This document shows, piece by piece, positions 25,008-36,346 of a stretch of DNA of 64,000 bases. The notes below the pieces were generated by a model. The model worked only from the letters and a program-made list of their open reading frames with translations. It did not search any database and was not told where the DNA came from. The first letter of the stretch is position 1. Each line of letters starts with the position of its first letter. The DNA comes from Ehretia macrophylla (taxonomy: Eukaryota; Streptophyta; Magnoliopsida; Boraginales; Ehretiaceae), in contig CM075777.1 in assembly GCA_037974665.1 (NCBI GenBank), positions 15,585,001 to 15,649,000 of the forward strand, given 5' to 3'. The translations under genes were made by a program, and so were the position numbers.

Positions 25008-26558
25008 GTTGATGAATATACGATGAGTATTGTGATAAACTATTATTGTTGTATGAAACGAGTCGATTTGGGTTTTGCAATCTTTGCCTGCTTTTTCAAG
25101 ATTGGCCATGTACCTAATGCCACAACCTACAACACCCTAATTAAGGGGTTGTTTTTGAAAGATAAGGTTGTTGAGGCTGTAGAGTTATTCAAAAAGTTGA
25201 TCAGAGAGGATCTTTGTGAGCCAAATGAAGTTACTTTCTCGACTGTCCTAGACGTGTTGTGCAAATCGGGACATACGACCAAGGCCGTTGAGCTGCTTAG
25301 TGCTTAGGGTATTGGAGAAAAGAGACTGTAAACCCAACGCTTATGCATATAACATTATCATTGATTGTTTATTAAGGATAGAATGGTAGATGATTATATG
25401 AACCTCTTATCCGAAATGATTGATAAGGGTATTCCACCGGATGTTGTCACCTACAACTCTTTAATTCAAGGATTGTGTAATTTTGGCCGGTGGAGTGAGT
25501 TTGAACAAGTATTGAGTGAGATGGTTCGTTACAAAATATCTCCAGATTTATATACATTTAATATTATTATTTAAGCACTATGTAAGGAAGAGTTAGTAAA
25601 AGATGCAGATAATATATTTCAAATCATGATCCAGAGGGGCATGCGTCCGGACTTAATTACATATGGTGCACTGATGGATGGATATTGTTTGCAAGGCCGG
25701 CTAAATGAAGCAGAAAGAGTTCTTGAATGTATGATGATGGAAGGCTTGATGCCTAAAATTATTCATTATAACATTTTACTGAATGGATATTGTAAAAATA
25801 AGAAACTAGATGATGCTATGTGCCTGTTTCAATTGATGGCACGTCAAGGGTTGGTACCTAGCACAGAGAGTTATAACATCATGATACAAGGATTGTTCCG
25901 CATAGGTAGATGTACTATTGCGCAAAAACTTTATGAGGATATGCAGTTGGCAGGTGTAGTTTCAGACATTTTTACTTACGGTATTATGTTGGATGGACTT
26001 TGTAAGAACAAACACATTGAAGAAGCTTTGGCCTTTTTTTGTGATGTCGAGTGCAAGGGACTAGTTCACCATATTCCTATTTACAATATCATAATTGATG
26101 GACTGTGCAAGAGTGGGACACTTGATGCTGCTAACGATATGTTCAATAATCTTGCTTCCAAAGGATTGCATCCAAATGTTACGACATACAATATAATGAT
26201 AAAAGGGCTTTGTCAACATATGTTCCTGGATGATGCGAAGAAGCTTTTTGAGAAAATGGAAAATTACGGTTGCTTGCCAGATGAAGTTACGTATAATGTT
26301 ATTGTCCGAGGATTTCTAAAGTAGGGTATCTCTCATGATGCGATAATGTATCTTGAGCAAATGGTCAAAAGAGGTTTCTCAGTTGACGCATCCACATTTG
26401 CCACTTTGATACATCTACTTCCAGCAAAAGGTCAGGATCCTTTGTTTCAAAATATGATTCAAAAATTGGATCCGAATGATAAAAGAAGTATCCGAGTTTC
26501 AGGCACTGGTTTATCTTCCTTACTTCAACAAGAGATATTGACAGTTCCAAAGACATGA
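25008..26558 (+). pseudogene. RFL-type PPR pseudogene B (start deleted)
   Basis: PPR homology starts at codons reading VDEYTMSIVINYYC, directly after sequence matching the leader of the inverted PPR gene, so a deletion removed the start codon and about the first hundred-odd codons. A 7-bp TGCTTAG duplication near 25300 and a lost base near 25373 shift the frame; TAA at 25572 and TAG at 26322 replace sense codons. The motif MMMEGLMPKIIHYNILLNGY is shared with the inverted gene at 56.4-58.1 kb, and GLCQHMFLDDAKKLFEKMEN resembles the copy at 32.5 kb. A long frame of 232 codons survives (25626-26324), but a functional protein is unlikely. Confidence 0.92.
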
Positions 26559-28600
26559 TCTCCAGGTTTCTACAGCTTTGTTGTATTTCTCCTGTTCTTA
26601 TGTTTCTATAATTAATAATCCGATTATATCTAAAGAAATTCTTATCCTGTATAAGTTTCTTGGCACATTCTTTTATGTTGAACCTTAGAAAGTATCTTTT
26701 TCTATTTTCTCGAGATGTGTCATTTGTAATTAGTCATGGTATTTGATATAATAAATATCTAGAGAGAGATGCTATTTTGTCATGAAAACAATTTTACTCA
26801 TAACAATGAGAATAGTTGACGATAGCCTTGAAGAAATTTCAATAGAAAGATTAAGCAAGACAGACAAGCATCATCCATGTTTGAGATATTTGTGATTGCT
26901 GATCAGATTACTAACTAGAGAAGAATATTCTATGGTAGAAGTTTTAGATGCAAATTTAGGTAAGTTTAACTAATATATATGCGAAATTGGTTCCAAATAA
27001 TACTAGTAGTCTCTCAGATTCAGGCGCTGCTTTATCTACCTACCTTCCACACGAGATATTGGAAGTTGCAAAGGCTGATTTCCAGACTTTCTTTGTCTTT
27101 ATTGTGGAAGAATGATTTAAGCAGCCATGATTCCCACTCTCTCCATTTTTTATATTACTATGATGTATAATCTGATTATATTTCGGAAGATATTCCTATT
27201 CTATAGAAGTTTCTGGCCACATCTTTTCTTGAACCTGCAAAAATCCCTCTCTACACTCTCTAGACGTGGTAACAAAGAATGCATCTGTTTGAGCCAAACT
27301 AATCTAGTTAAATAGTGCTTGTATGGTGGGGAACTTTGTGTTGCTACTCATAATGTGCTTCACATCGCTTTTAGAAATATAACCAGAATGTGGGAAAGAT
27401 TTGATTTAGAGGACTGCAAAACGAATAGGAAAACATCAATGGTGGACTGGTAACTGTATATTTTCATTGTGCTTGCAGTAATTTCAGAACAGCTTTTTCT
27501 CGTGTTGAGTAAAAAACTTATCCTTTACTCAAATCTTTCCCCATCTGATTAGAAAAGTTTTCCGTTTTGAGCATAATGTACACTTTAATGTACACAAAGT
27601 ATACCTTTTGACAAGAGTACAAAGTTCACATATGACAAGTGTCAACTCTTCTCTCATAAAGCAGGTAAATGACTTATTGTATTCATTTATTTATTTTACA
27701 TTGTGTTTTAAGAAGCCAATGTGTGCAGTGAATTTTGTGTTGAAGGTAGTTAATCTCAAAAGCTGTCTTGGCAAGTTTATTAATTATCTAATGCCAGTCC
27801 TTTAATTAGAGTGTTGAAGGTTTTTCCATTATCTAGATAACCATGCTTTAAGAAAAATAGTGGCAACATGATAGTAGTATAGTTTTAGTATGATGAACTT
27901 AAATAATAATCAGGGTTATATATTTTTGCATCTAATTGATTATTTGACTCGAGGTAATTATTCTCAAATTGTTTTTACGAATCTTGCTTATAGGTTTTGG
28001 TATTTGCACTTTTACCAACAATTGAAGAGTGTAAAAAGATAATTTTAGGGTTTTAGAGTTTTAAATTTTTTCTATCAATCTTGTGTGCAAAGAGGCCAAC
28101 AAATGTGTCGACTTAATTGCTAATTTTTCTATCATTACTTGTTGGTTTGAGCCATGTGGGATTCGCTATGGCAACTTGTATCTTGATTTTTGCAATTTAT
28201 ATGATATTTTTTTTAATATTTGAATTTAAAGGAAAACGAGTCCAAGTTAAGTAATCTAGACCTGGGTCAGTGGGCTAGAGCACGTTCAAGAAAATATTTT
28301 TCCTCAAACCAAATGGTTATTTGTCTGTGAAATAAAAAAGTGAGTCTTACATAAAGAGAGTGAGTCGAACGGCCGCTGAACTAATAAACGACCAATCCCA
28401 TGCCTAATCTCTTGATCAGGTATAGGGTAAAAAAATTTCAGACAAATGCCCAAATCAAACTTTTAGCTACAAACACAATCACAGTGCATAAATGTGTCCA
28501 TTTACGTACATGCAAACAAATGTAGTTTCTTTAGTTTATTTTTACAAGATTATAATATTTTTTCTAATTGGCACGAACGTCCTCACCAGACTGATAGACA
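26559..28600. other. 3' flank of PPR pseudogene B
   Basis: Duplicated 3' flank sequence related to 4188-4600, 34430-34700, 42809-43200 and 45430-45800, together with a detached PPR tail at 26975-27085. The stretch 27480-28600 is AT-rich with no coding potential recognised. Confidence 0.45.
26975..27085 (+). pseudogene. Detached PPR gene 3' end
   Basis: A frame reads KLVPNNTSSLSDSGAALST then HEILEVAKA, matching the C-terminal tail of the intact PPR genes (KLVPNDKSSLQISGAAL). It lies about 0.4 kb past the end of pseudogene B, which already has its own tail, so two 3' ends follow each other. This marks a breakpoint of unequal exchange or deletion between PPR copies. Confidence 0.75.
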
Positions 28601-28603
28601 AAG

Positions 28604-28933
28604 TGTTGGATAATTTAATTATTTTACATGATAAATAATGACATTTAAGACTAGTATATATGATCTTGAGTTACTCCACCTAACTAATATTAATTAGTTT
28701 TATGATGGAAGTCTAGACTAATTATATATATCATTATCATATCAGAGCTCGCTTTGGTCTTCCCTGCTCTTGTGCCACGTCATTCGCCTTCAACAATTAA
28801 CTTTAATCATGAGTCACACATGAGGGTATTAGAGAATTTAATTGTTCCACATGGATAAATTAAGACATTCAGACTGGTATACAAGATCTTAGATTACTCT
28901 ACTTTATACCAATTGACTCAGGCTAATCTATCA
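28604..28933 (+). mobile_element. TRIM-like element (short LTR pair)
   Basis: Two related repeats of about 110-130 bp (28604-28736 and 28827-28933; both contain AATTTAATT and GATCTT followed by TTACTC) flank a short middle with a primer-site-like TATCAGAGC at 28740-28748. This is the structure of a terminal-repeat retrotransposon in miniature. The paralogous flank near 12280-12300 lacks it and reads straight through, giving an empty site. LTRs are considerably diverged, so it is old. Confidence 0.6.
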
Positions 28934-29036
28934 CATATGTGATTGAATTACCTTGTATCTTACAAACGTAAGCATTTTTCTAATCTATCACATGCGTGAT
29001 TGAATTACCATGTATCTTACAAACGTAAGCATTTTT
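28923..29036 (+). repeat. 57-bp tandem duplication
   Basis: Two adjacent units (28923-28979 and 28980-29036) starting CTAATCTATCAC and ending AGCATTTTT differ at only a few positions. The first unit overlaps the right end of the TRIM. Confidence 0.85.
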
Positions 29037-29194
29037 CATAAGGATGATTCCATCATGTTGTTGAAAAAATCTCTAGAAATTATGTATTTGCAAATCTAAC
29101 ACCACCCCTTCATATTACACTATCGTATCTAATCTTTACCATCTCATAGAAAGTCAACAACGTTTTATAAATGCACATCTACCTACGCTAGAAA

Positions 29195-29660
29195 AATCCC
29201 AGGTAAATGACACGAAACCTCCTTGTGGTTTACGTGAAGTGCACGTTTGCCCCAGGTAGTTCATAAAGTAGACTTCTTTTTTTTGTAGTTCGATAAAAGA
29301 ATGAGCAATACCCCTTTCCGTTAGAAAATATGTCCAACTTAAAGGCATTTGTGTTCCACCCTTGCTATTTGCAAATTTGCAAGTGATTCACTTAAAAAAT
29401 AATAATAATAATTTATTTTACTGGACCAAAATACCCTTATTTGGGTATAATAGTCATTTTTTTTTCTTTTATTCTCACTAGCTTTACCAAAAAAAAATGA
29501 TGTCCATCGTCCCTAACCTTCCAACACCCCATTCACCACCAGCTTTACAAAAATAAAAAGCTTGATGCCACATCATCCTCAAAAACCGCCTTTACCCACC
29601 GAACCCGGCCAGCCCCCCAACCCCAACCCACCCCGTCAGCCCCTGACCCCCTATAACCCA
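29195..29660 (+). mobile_element. Left part of a Mutator-like MITE family member
   Basis: Begins with the phrase GTAAATGACACGAAACCTCC and contains GTGCACGTTTG, matching the start of the elements at 36347 and 59825. It continues into a C-rich stretch like the one at 36620-36740. A hAT-type MITE (29672) interrupts it, and its right end was not located. Confidence 0.45.
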
Positions 29661-29671
29661 CCTTACCCCAA

Positions 29672-30271
29672 CAGGGGCGGATCCAGGAAATAAAAATTGG
29701 GGGGCTGAGATTTTTTTTTTTTTTTTTTGTACAGTGTTTTTTCTGTATAATATTTTTAGACCAGTACAAAAAGTCTCCAAAATAAAACAAAATTGGAAGA
29801 AGAAGATTTGATGAAAGATGGTGAAGGAAGAAGAAAATAATCCATACATATCCAAGTATTACTTACATACATAGTTTTGTTTTTAAGAAAAAAAAAAAGA
29901 AAAAAGGAAGATGTAGTTTTGTTTTAAAAAAATGTATAGTTATCTAAGAATTAAGTGATAGTTAGTGGTAAGAGCTATCATTCTGGACTTGAAAGAGGGA
30001 GCAGGGGAGCATGGGGAAAAGAAAAAAGATCTTTTTTGAAAATTAAGCTAAATCATATTTTGTGTACCTTAACAACTTTCACAATATATAGAACTCACGC
30101 ATCTCTAGTGAATAATACACTTGTTATCAACTAAGTTAAATCATATCTTGTGTACCTTAACAGCTTTCACAATATATATTGGAGGGGCAAACCTATTTTC
30201 AAAAAATAAATATACATTAAATTTATTTTTTTGTTAGAGGTTGGCCCCGACACTCCCTAGATCCGCCCCTG
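29672..30271. mobile_element. hAT-type MITE
   Basis: A 600-bp non-coding element with inverted ends: CAGGGGCGGATCCAGG at 29672 and CCTAGATCCGCCCCTG ending at 30271. Flanks read TACCCCAA before and CACCCCAA after, a 7-of-8 target duplication as expected for hAT. These termini are typical of a common plant hAT MITE family. Confidence 0.75.
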
Positions 30272-30400
30272 CACCCCAACCCTATCAGCCCCCTATTCCC
30301 CCACAACCCATCCCACCCTACCCTACCCTACCCTACCTTACCCTACCCCAAACCCTTCAACCCCATACTTCCCCCCCCCCCCCCACCATCTACAATTTTT
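30272..30400 (+). repeat. C-rich low-complexity tract
   Basis: Contains pentamer repeats CCCTA (about 30310-30345) and a poly-C run near 30370. The plant telomere unit is CCCTAAA, so this is not telomeric. Probably part of the interrupted Mutator-like MITE. Confidence 0.6.
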
Positions 30401-32429
30401 TTTTTTTTTGTTATGTTGTGTGTATGTGTGTGGCATATATATCTTTTTCTTTTGTTATTTTCTTGTGGTATATGTGTGTTCGTCATTGCCGCGTGGTGGA
30501 GGTGTTTGGTGGGATGTTCGTAGGGGTGAGGGTTGTGGTAATTTTTTTATTTTTTATTTTTTGCTGAAAATATGATTTTTTTTTGTTTCTCAAAGACCCT
30601 TTTTGATTTTTTTAAAGGGCATAGTTTTATCTAATTTTGATTCCTTCTGTTCACCGTTTTATCTGTGGGTATTTATTACGGGTGTGCAATCCTCTATGAC
30701 AATAATAATGTTTAATCCTCTACGAGCCATGCGTTGGAACAATCGAGAGCATTATTCATTTTCTTACACTTATAATATGATTAATCAATGTCTTTGCTAA
30801 TAAAATATGTTATATATAAAAAAGTGATATATCATGTGCTCGTACAATGCTATTGAGAGCTACAATTATATTTTGGGAATAAATTAAACGATCATTGTAG
30901 AAAAAAGTATTAATGGAATGTTTGGGATTTTTATTTGATCTAACTGTGAAATTTCAAGTTTTGAATTGTAGAGTTTTAGTAAATTTTGTAAAAAATATTC
31001 TTGAACAAAAGTCACTGATTGTTTGACCACGTTTAGTTTTTAAAAATTTTGAGGGTAATATCAGACTTTAAAAATACGGAGGGATATATTTGAGAAAAAA
31101 AAAAAACAGTTTCCTGTATTATGTAAAACAGCTTTGCAAAAGTCTTTTTAAAAAAGTTTCAATTTGGAGCTTCTCAGTTTTTAGTTTTTTTTAGCTTTAA
31201 CTTTTACCTAAAAGCAATTTTAAAAATAGACTAGACAGGTTAGTTCAGGTTCTAAAGTCACAAAAAATACTTTTGAGTGTTTAAAAATTATGCCAAGCAG
31301 AGTCTTATTTATAAAATTCTTAAGGCTATTTAGCATTTTATCACATTTCCTATTACAATGGTGGATGCACATTGAGGACAGTGGGGGTTGCACACCTTGT
31401 TGGTCCCAATTTTTTTTTAAAAAAAATATAATGATATTGTGAAGTTATTTTTAGTCGTAAATATTAATCAACCCCCATTAGAAAAAAATAAAAAATTATA
31501 TATCAACAGTGATTATATAGTACAATTCTATTGAAAAGATATTCTGGATGTGGTACTATCGTATTAGCCACTATTTTATTTAGATATTACATTTTAGTGT
31601 ACGTGCTAGATTTATAGGTGATACAATGTAGGATTTATAGGAACTCATAGAGAATACAAGTAGAAGCATTAATAGTCTATATTTCATTACTCCATACAAA
31701 CCTAACAAACTATAAAAGCCTAATTGAGGAGACTAGTGCAAGTAAAGTTCATGAGACTTATAGTTACTCACCCGTCCGCCGTTTGTCCAGATCTCTTGCG
31801 GGAATAATTTGGAAGATCCAAAACTCCTTTTATTTTTCATTTTTGTCCATAGATTACAAAAATGCGCAAAAGCTCTAGTAATTGTGGTTACACAACATAA
31901 AATGGGAGCCAGAAAGAGAAATTATTTAATTTAGCAAATGATTCAATCTCCGTCTAGTCCGAGGAAAACTTTGCACGCCTCCAAATAAACCTAAAACAGT
32001 TGAAGACCCAAAATTAAACAAAAACAAAAGAGATCTATCGTAAAGTATCTTTCATGTTATCAAGTTATCACAAGCTTTCTTTGATTTTGTTTAGTTTACC
32101 TTGACTAATAGAATGGGTGATAGTATTACTATTGGCTTGTAAATAATTTTTTTGTTTTCCTCTTTCTTTTTTTTTTTTTTTAAGAGTTATAAACGGCATA
32201 AGAAATGGTATATTTCCAAATGTTAGTAAGGTCTTTATAATTCTTCTCATTTTATTAATTTTACGAAAGTTTTAATTTAAAGACCAAAAACGAATAAATA
32301 ATCTAAAAAACATCTAGGCCAATATTTGTCTTTCTGTCATAGGTTATCCGGCAAACTTGTCATTTCAAATGCTTATGTGTCTTTAGCCCAAAATTTTGAA
32401 GAGTTAGCCAACATCACGAGGGCTTAATT
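30401..32429 (+). other. Upstream region of the first intact PPR gene
   Basis: AT-rich with many poly-A/T runs. From 31560 to about 32260 it is homologous to 23880-24450 and 40200-40720, the shared 5' flank of PPR units. No gene or RNA gene recognised between 30401 and 31560. Confidence 0.45.
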
Positions 32430-32536
32430 AAGAATTTTGTAACTTTAGGGGCTTAAATAGAAATGTGGACTTCAGAATTGTATCTTGTTTCTTTTGCATC
32501 TTCTCGTTTCTATTTTCCCCAAATTGGAGGGGAAAG
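32430..32536 (+). promoter_or_regulatory. Conserved proximal promoter and leader of PPR gene C
   Basis: This segment is almost the same as 40815-40927 before PPR gene D (shared phrases GCAACTTTAGGGG or a near variant, AAATAGAAATGTGG and TTTCTATTT...CCCCAAATTGGAGG). TTAAATAG at 32453-32460 could be the TATA box, about 80 bases before the chosen ATG. The role is inferred from position and conservation only. Confidence 0.4.
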
Positions 32537-34429
32537 ATGAAGAAGAGCAACACAGCAGCTGCTTTTATTGCTTTTGGCAGCTCAAGATTTTTCTCTTCAC
32601 CTATACCAGGTACATCTATTCTTTCCTTTATGCACCCACCACTAATTTTCTCATCACCTCTTCAATGTTTTACAACTCACCGCTCCTTTTCACTAAAATC
32701 AAGATATGGGTTTGAATCCATTAAGGATGTTGATGATGCTATTTCTATTTTCCATCGAATGGTTCGAATGAGACCTATGCCTTCCGTTGTAGAATACTGT
32801 AAACTACTGACTGTTATTGTGAAGATGAAACATTATTCTACTGCTGTGTTTTTGTTCAAGAAAATGTGCATTTTGGGGATTCCCGTTAATGAGTATACAA
32901 TGAATATTGTGATAAACTGTTATTGCCGTATGAAACGTGTCGATTTGGGTTTTGCAATCCTAGGCTGCTGTTTCAAGCTTGGCCATGTACCTAATGTCAC
33001 TACTTACAGCACTCTAATTAAGGGTCTGTTCTTGAAAGATAATGTTTTTGAAGCTGTGGGTTTATTCAAAAAGTTGATCAGAGAGAAACTTTGTGTGCCT
33101 GATGGAGTTACTTTTGCCACTGTATTAGACGGATTGTGCAAATCAGGATATACAAAGAAGGCGGTTGAGCTGCTCAGGGTATTGGAAAGAGGAGAATGTA
33201 AGCCAATCGTTGAGGCGTATACCACTGTTATTGATAGTCTATGTAAGGATAGAATGGTAGATGATGCTATGAACCTCTTATCTGAAATGAGTGATAAGGG
33301 CATTCCACCAGATGTTATCACCTACACCTCCTTAATTCATGGCTTATGTAATTTCGGTCGGTGGAATGACGTTAAGCAATTAATGAACGTGATGAAAGAG
33401 TACAAAATCTCTCCAAATTTACGTACTTTTACTGTTTTGGTGGATGCGTTTTGTAAGGAAGGGTTAATAAAAGATGCAGAGAATGTATTACAAATTATGA
33501 TCCAGAGCGGTGTGCATCCTGACATAGTTACATATGGCGCACTAATGGATGGGTATTGTTTGCAAGGCCAGTTAAATGAAGCAGAAAGAGTTTTTGAACG
33601 TTTGATGGCTGAAGGCTTGAAGCCTGACGTTACTCAATATGACATATTATTGAATGGATATTGTAAAAATAAGAAAATAGATGATGCAATGTGCCTGTTT
33701 CGACAGATGCCTTGTCAAGGGTTGGTACCTGGCACACAGAGTTATAGCATTATGATACAGGGATTGTTCTATGTAGGTAAATGCGCTACTGCAGAAAAAC
33801 TTTTTGAGGATATGCAATTGGCGGGCGTAGTTCCAGACATTTACACTTACGGTATTATGCTAGATGGGCTTTGCAAGCACAGGCCCATTGAAGAAGCTTT
33901 GTCATTTTTCCATGATGTCGAGGGCAAAGGATTAGTTCGTTATATTTCTTTCTACAACATCATAATCAATGGACTATGCGAGAGAGGGAAACTTGATGTT
34001 GCTCGCAATATGTTCAATAATCTTTCTTCCAAAGGGTTGCATCCAAATGTTATGACATACAATATCATGATCAAGGGGCTTTGTCAACATATGTTCCTGG
34101 AGGATGCGAAGAAGCTTTTTGAGGAAATGGAAAATAACGGTTGCTTGCCAAATGAATTTACTTATAATGTTATTGTCAAAGGATTCCTAAAGCAAGGTAT
34201 CTCTCAAGATGCAATGATGTATCTTGAGCAAATGATCAAAAGAGGTTTATCACCTGATTCGTCTACATTATCCATATTGATACATCTACTCCCTGCAGAA
34301 GGTCAGGATCTTTTGTTTCAGAATATGATTCAGAAATTGGTTCCAAATGATAAAAGCAGTCTCCAAATTTCAGGTGCTGCATTATGTTCCTCACTTCAAC
34401 AGGAGACATTGAAAGTTGCTAAGACGTGA
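32537..34429 (+). CDS. RFL-type P-class PPR protein (gene C), intact
   Basis: A single-exon protein of 630 residues. I chose the ATG opening MKKSNTAAAF because this start is shared by all three open copies; an ATG 24 codons upstream is in frame but not conserved. Residues 1 to about 55 are rich in Ser, Phe and basic residues, as in a mitochondrial targeting peptide. Fourteen full PPR motifs of 35-36 residues cover about 84-574, preceded by a half motif (DVDDAISIFHRM) and followed by a partial one and a Ser-rich tail. There is no E, DYW or SMR domain, so it is P-class. Residues at motif positions 5 and 35 are CN, NN, SD, AI, TD, TN, TD, GD, DG, SD, GY, NN, NN, ND. Known members of this family bind mitochondrial transcripts and some restore male fertility; its own target is unknown. 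Confidence 0.93.
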   Translation: MKKSNTAAAFIAFGSSRFFSSPIPGTSILSFMHPPLIFSSPLQCFTTHRSFSLKSRYGFESIKDVDDAISIFHRMVRMRPMPSVVEYCKLLTVIVKMKHYSTAVFLFKKMCILGIPVNEYTMNIVINCYCRMKRVDLGFAILGCCFKLGHVPNVTTYSTLIKGLFLKDNVFEAVGLFKKLIREKLCVPDGVTFATVLDGLCKSGYTKKAVELLRVLERGECKPIVEAYTTVIDSLCKDRMVDDAMNLLSEMSDKGIPPDVITYTSLIHGLCNFGRWNDVKQLMNVMKEYKISPNLRTFTVLVDAFCKEGLIKDAENVLQIMIQSGVHPDIVTYGALMDGYCLQGQLNEAERVFERLMAEGLKPDVTQYDILLNGYCKNKKIDDAMCLFRQMPCQGLVPGTQSYSIMIQGLFYVGKCATAEKLFEDMQLAGVVPDIYTYGIMLDGLCKHRPIEEALSFFHDVEGKGLVRYISFYNIIINGLCERGKLDVARNMFNNLSSKGLHPNVMTYNIMIKGLCQHMFLEDAKKLFEEMENNGCLPNEFTYNVIVKGFLKQGISQDAMMYLEQMIKRGLSPDSSTLSILIHLLPAEGQDLLFQNMIQKLVPNDKSSLQISGAALCSSLQQETLKVAKT

Positions 34430-34979
34430 TCTCTAGGTTTTTGCAGCTTTGTTATATTTCTATAATTTATAGTTTGATTATCTGGAAAGAAATTCTTATC
34501 TTGTAAAGTTTCTTGGCAAATTTTTTTGTGTTGAACCTAAGAAAATGTCTCTAATCTCTATCAGTCTTTTCTGCATGTGGCATTCGTAAATAGTCATGGT
34601 ATTTGATATAATAGATGTCTAGAGGGAGATGCTCATAACAATAAGTTTGTTATCCCTTGACACAGCCTTGAAGAAGTTTGAAAAGAAAGTTTGTTTCTGT
34701 AAGCTGAATAGTTAGCTTTGAAGAAAAAACTTGCATATATATCTGTAGCAACGGGCTAGTGAACATGATATCAGAAACATTAGCGTAGAAGATCATTTTT
34801 ATTGTGGCAGAAAATCAGGTGCTCTTGTGAATCCTTCCATTGTTAAATGTGGCATATCGTTTTTCATAATTGTTTAGCCCCAAGTTCAATTCCCTGATCC
34901 TTTTAAGACACGTGAGCTGCTCAGGCTTGTATCGAAGTCAGTACCTCAAAGCCCAAATTTTGCACAGATTCTATTCAGA
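34430..34979. other. 3' flank of PPR gene C
   Basis: Homologous to the other PPR 3' flanks (for example 26559-26800, 42809-43100). The stretch 34860-34980 matches the Gln/Pro-rich remnant at 11300-11400 and 44770-44850. No coding potential of its own. Confidence 0.5.
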
Positions 34980-35310
34980 TCCAAGATGAGCAGCTCAGAG
35001 CTCGATCCCCTCCTGCAGGTTGATTTCCACCTCTTCTTGGTTATTTTTGAAACTGAAAGTGATGAAGTTTCTTTGACATTTATATAATCATTTTTAACTA
35101 GGATATTTGGAAGATCGCTTCTGTAATTTGTGTTCGGTTTAATTTGTTACTTTGTGCAGTTTGTGCAAAGAGCTGCAAACGCGGCAGTGAATTTTGTTGC
35201 TAGATCAATTAGGTGTGTGTTTCCCATTAGATTGGATTTGTAATGCCCTACCCTCTTTAGCCCCTGTTTTGTACAGTGATCTTCCCCCTTTAAGGGTTTA
35301 ACTTTGTGAT
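34980..35310 (+). pseudogene. RNase H-like fragment, copy 2 (C-terminal part)
   Basis: A frame at about 35157-35235 reads FVQRAANAAVNFVARSI followed by CVFPIRLDL, matching the C-terminal end of RVT_3-type RNase H-like domains (usual form VRR.AN..A..LAR). The segment 35205-35300 is close to 11635-11740. The N-terminal half seen in copies 1 and 3 is missing here. Probably a decayed remnant duplicated with the PPR unit. Confidence 0.5.
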
Positions 35311-36249
35311 TAATCAATACATTGATTTCAGACTGTGTAGATAGTTTCTTCAAAATCTAGCTGTTGGGAATTAATAATATCTAACTGAAATTCTTCAATG
35401 AGCTATTTTGAAGTGTGTGTTAAACATCCTCCCCTCATTTCTCATTGCTTAATTCTTCTTCCATCACCCCATCCCATCTCTTGCTAGTGCTCTTCTCCAA
35501 TCTGCTAGTTATCTGATGTTAAGTTTCTCTCCCTCTCTCTCTTTATACATATATATATCCTCGTGCACATGTACAACATCTATAGACAATAAAGATGAAT
35601 ATCCGGTTTAGTTAAACTAAAGTTCACAAAAATTCCTATTCAAAAATCAAAACTATGTGTGATTCAACATTTTGGGAAAAAGACAATGTAGTACTTTTGC
35701 TAAATTATTTCTATAAATTATTTCCACAACTTGGGAAAGTTAAATTCCCACCTCCCTTGCATAAGATTAATAATTGAGAGATTGATGGTAAATTTTCATT
35801 TTTAATAATGTTTTTTTGATTCTGTGAAGAGAATATCACATTTTTTATTACTTTTATGAGAATTTTATAATATTTTGTAAATTAAACACTTCTTAAGAAC
35901 CAATTTTAAAATCTAAGTAAATTTTAGAGACGACTAGAGAAATTAAAGGAGTAGATATATCAAATGAGAATTCACTCCTAACGCTTGAAATGAATATGGC
36001 TCATGATATGCTCTCTACTTTGGAAATCCTTCAAACATTTGTAAAGGATGCCATTTGGCAAAAAACCATTACGTCTCATCCTAAAAAGGAAATTGTTTTG
36101 CCTCTTCCAACAACACTACTTTGACGAAATCCATCTATCATTGTAGCTTATGTCCTAACATTATGATGCATAGATCGTTGAATATCCCTCCTTGCCCTAA
36201 TCCATGAATTATGTTGTACGGATTTGGATTATCTCATTTGTTAATTCTC
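35311..36249. other. AT-rich flank, nothing recognised
   Basis: Part (35330-35600) matches 11750-11960, including a (CT)n run and short TA-rich phrases. The remainder shows no gene or repeat ends that I can support. Confidence 0.4.
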
Positions 36250-36346
36250 TCATTTATTAAATCATGTGTTTTAAATATTCTTTTATAACATTTTTTTCAT
36301 AGATGATTAGTTTATTATTCTAAATTTGATGACTGAAATTTAAAAA

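Noticed and set aside
29545-29855. Gly/Trp-rich minus-strand frames of 81-87 codons
   Set aside because: Produced by C-rich MITE sequence and a poly-T run.
30300-30350. Telomere-like CCCTA repeats
   Set aside because: The unit is a pentamer, not CCCTAAA, and is part of a C-rich MITE interior.
33004-33321. Antisense frames of 105 codons opposite PPR genes (also 41392-41709, 57394-57711)
   Set aside because: They recur at the same place in every PPR copy because PPR codon usage leaves the opposite strand open; no sign of an independent gene.
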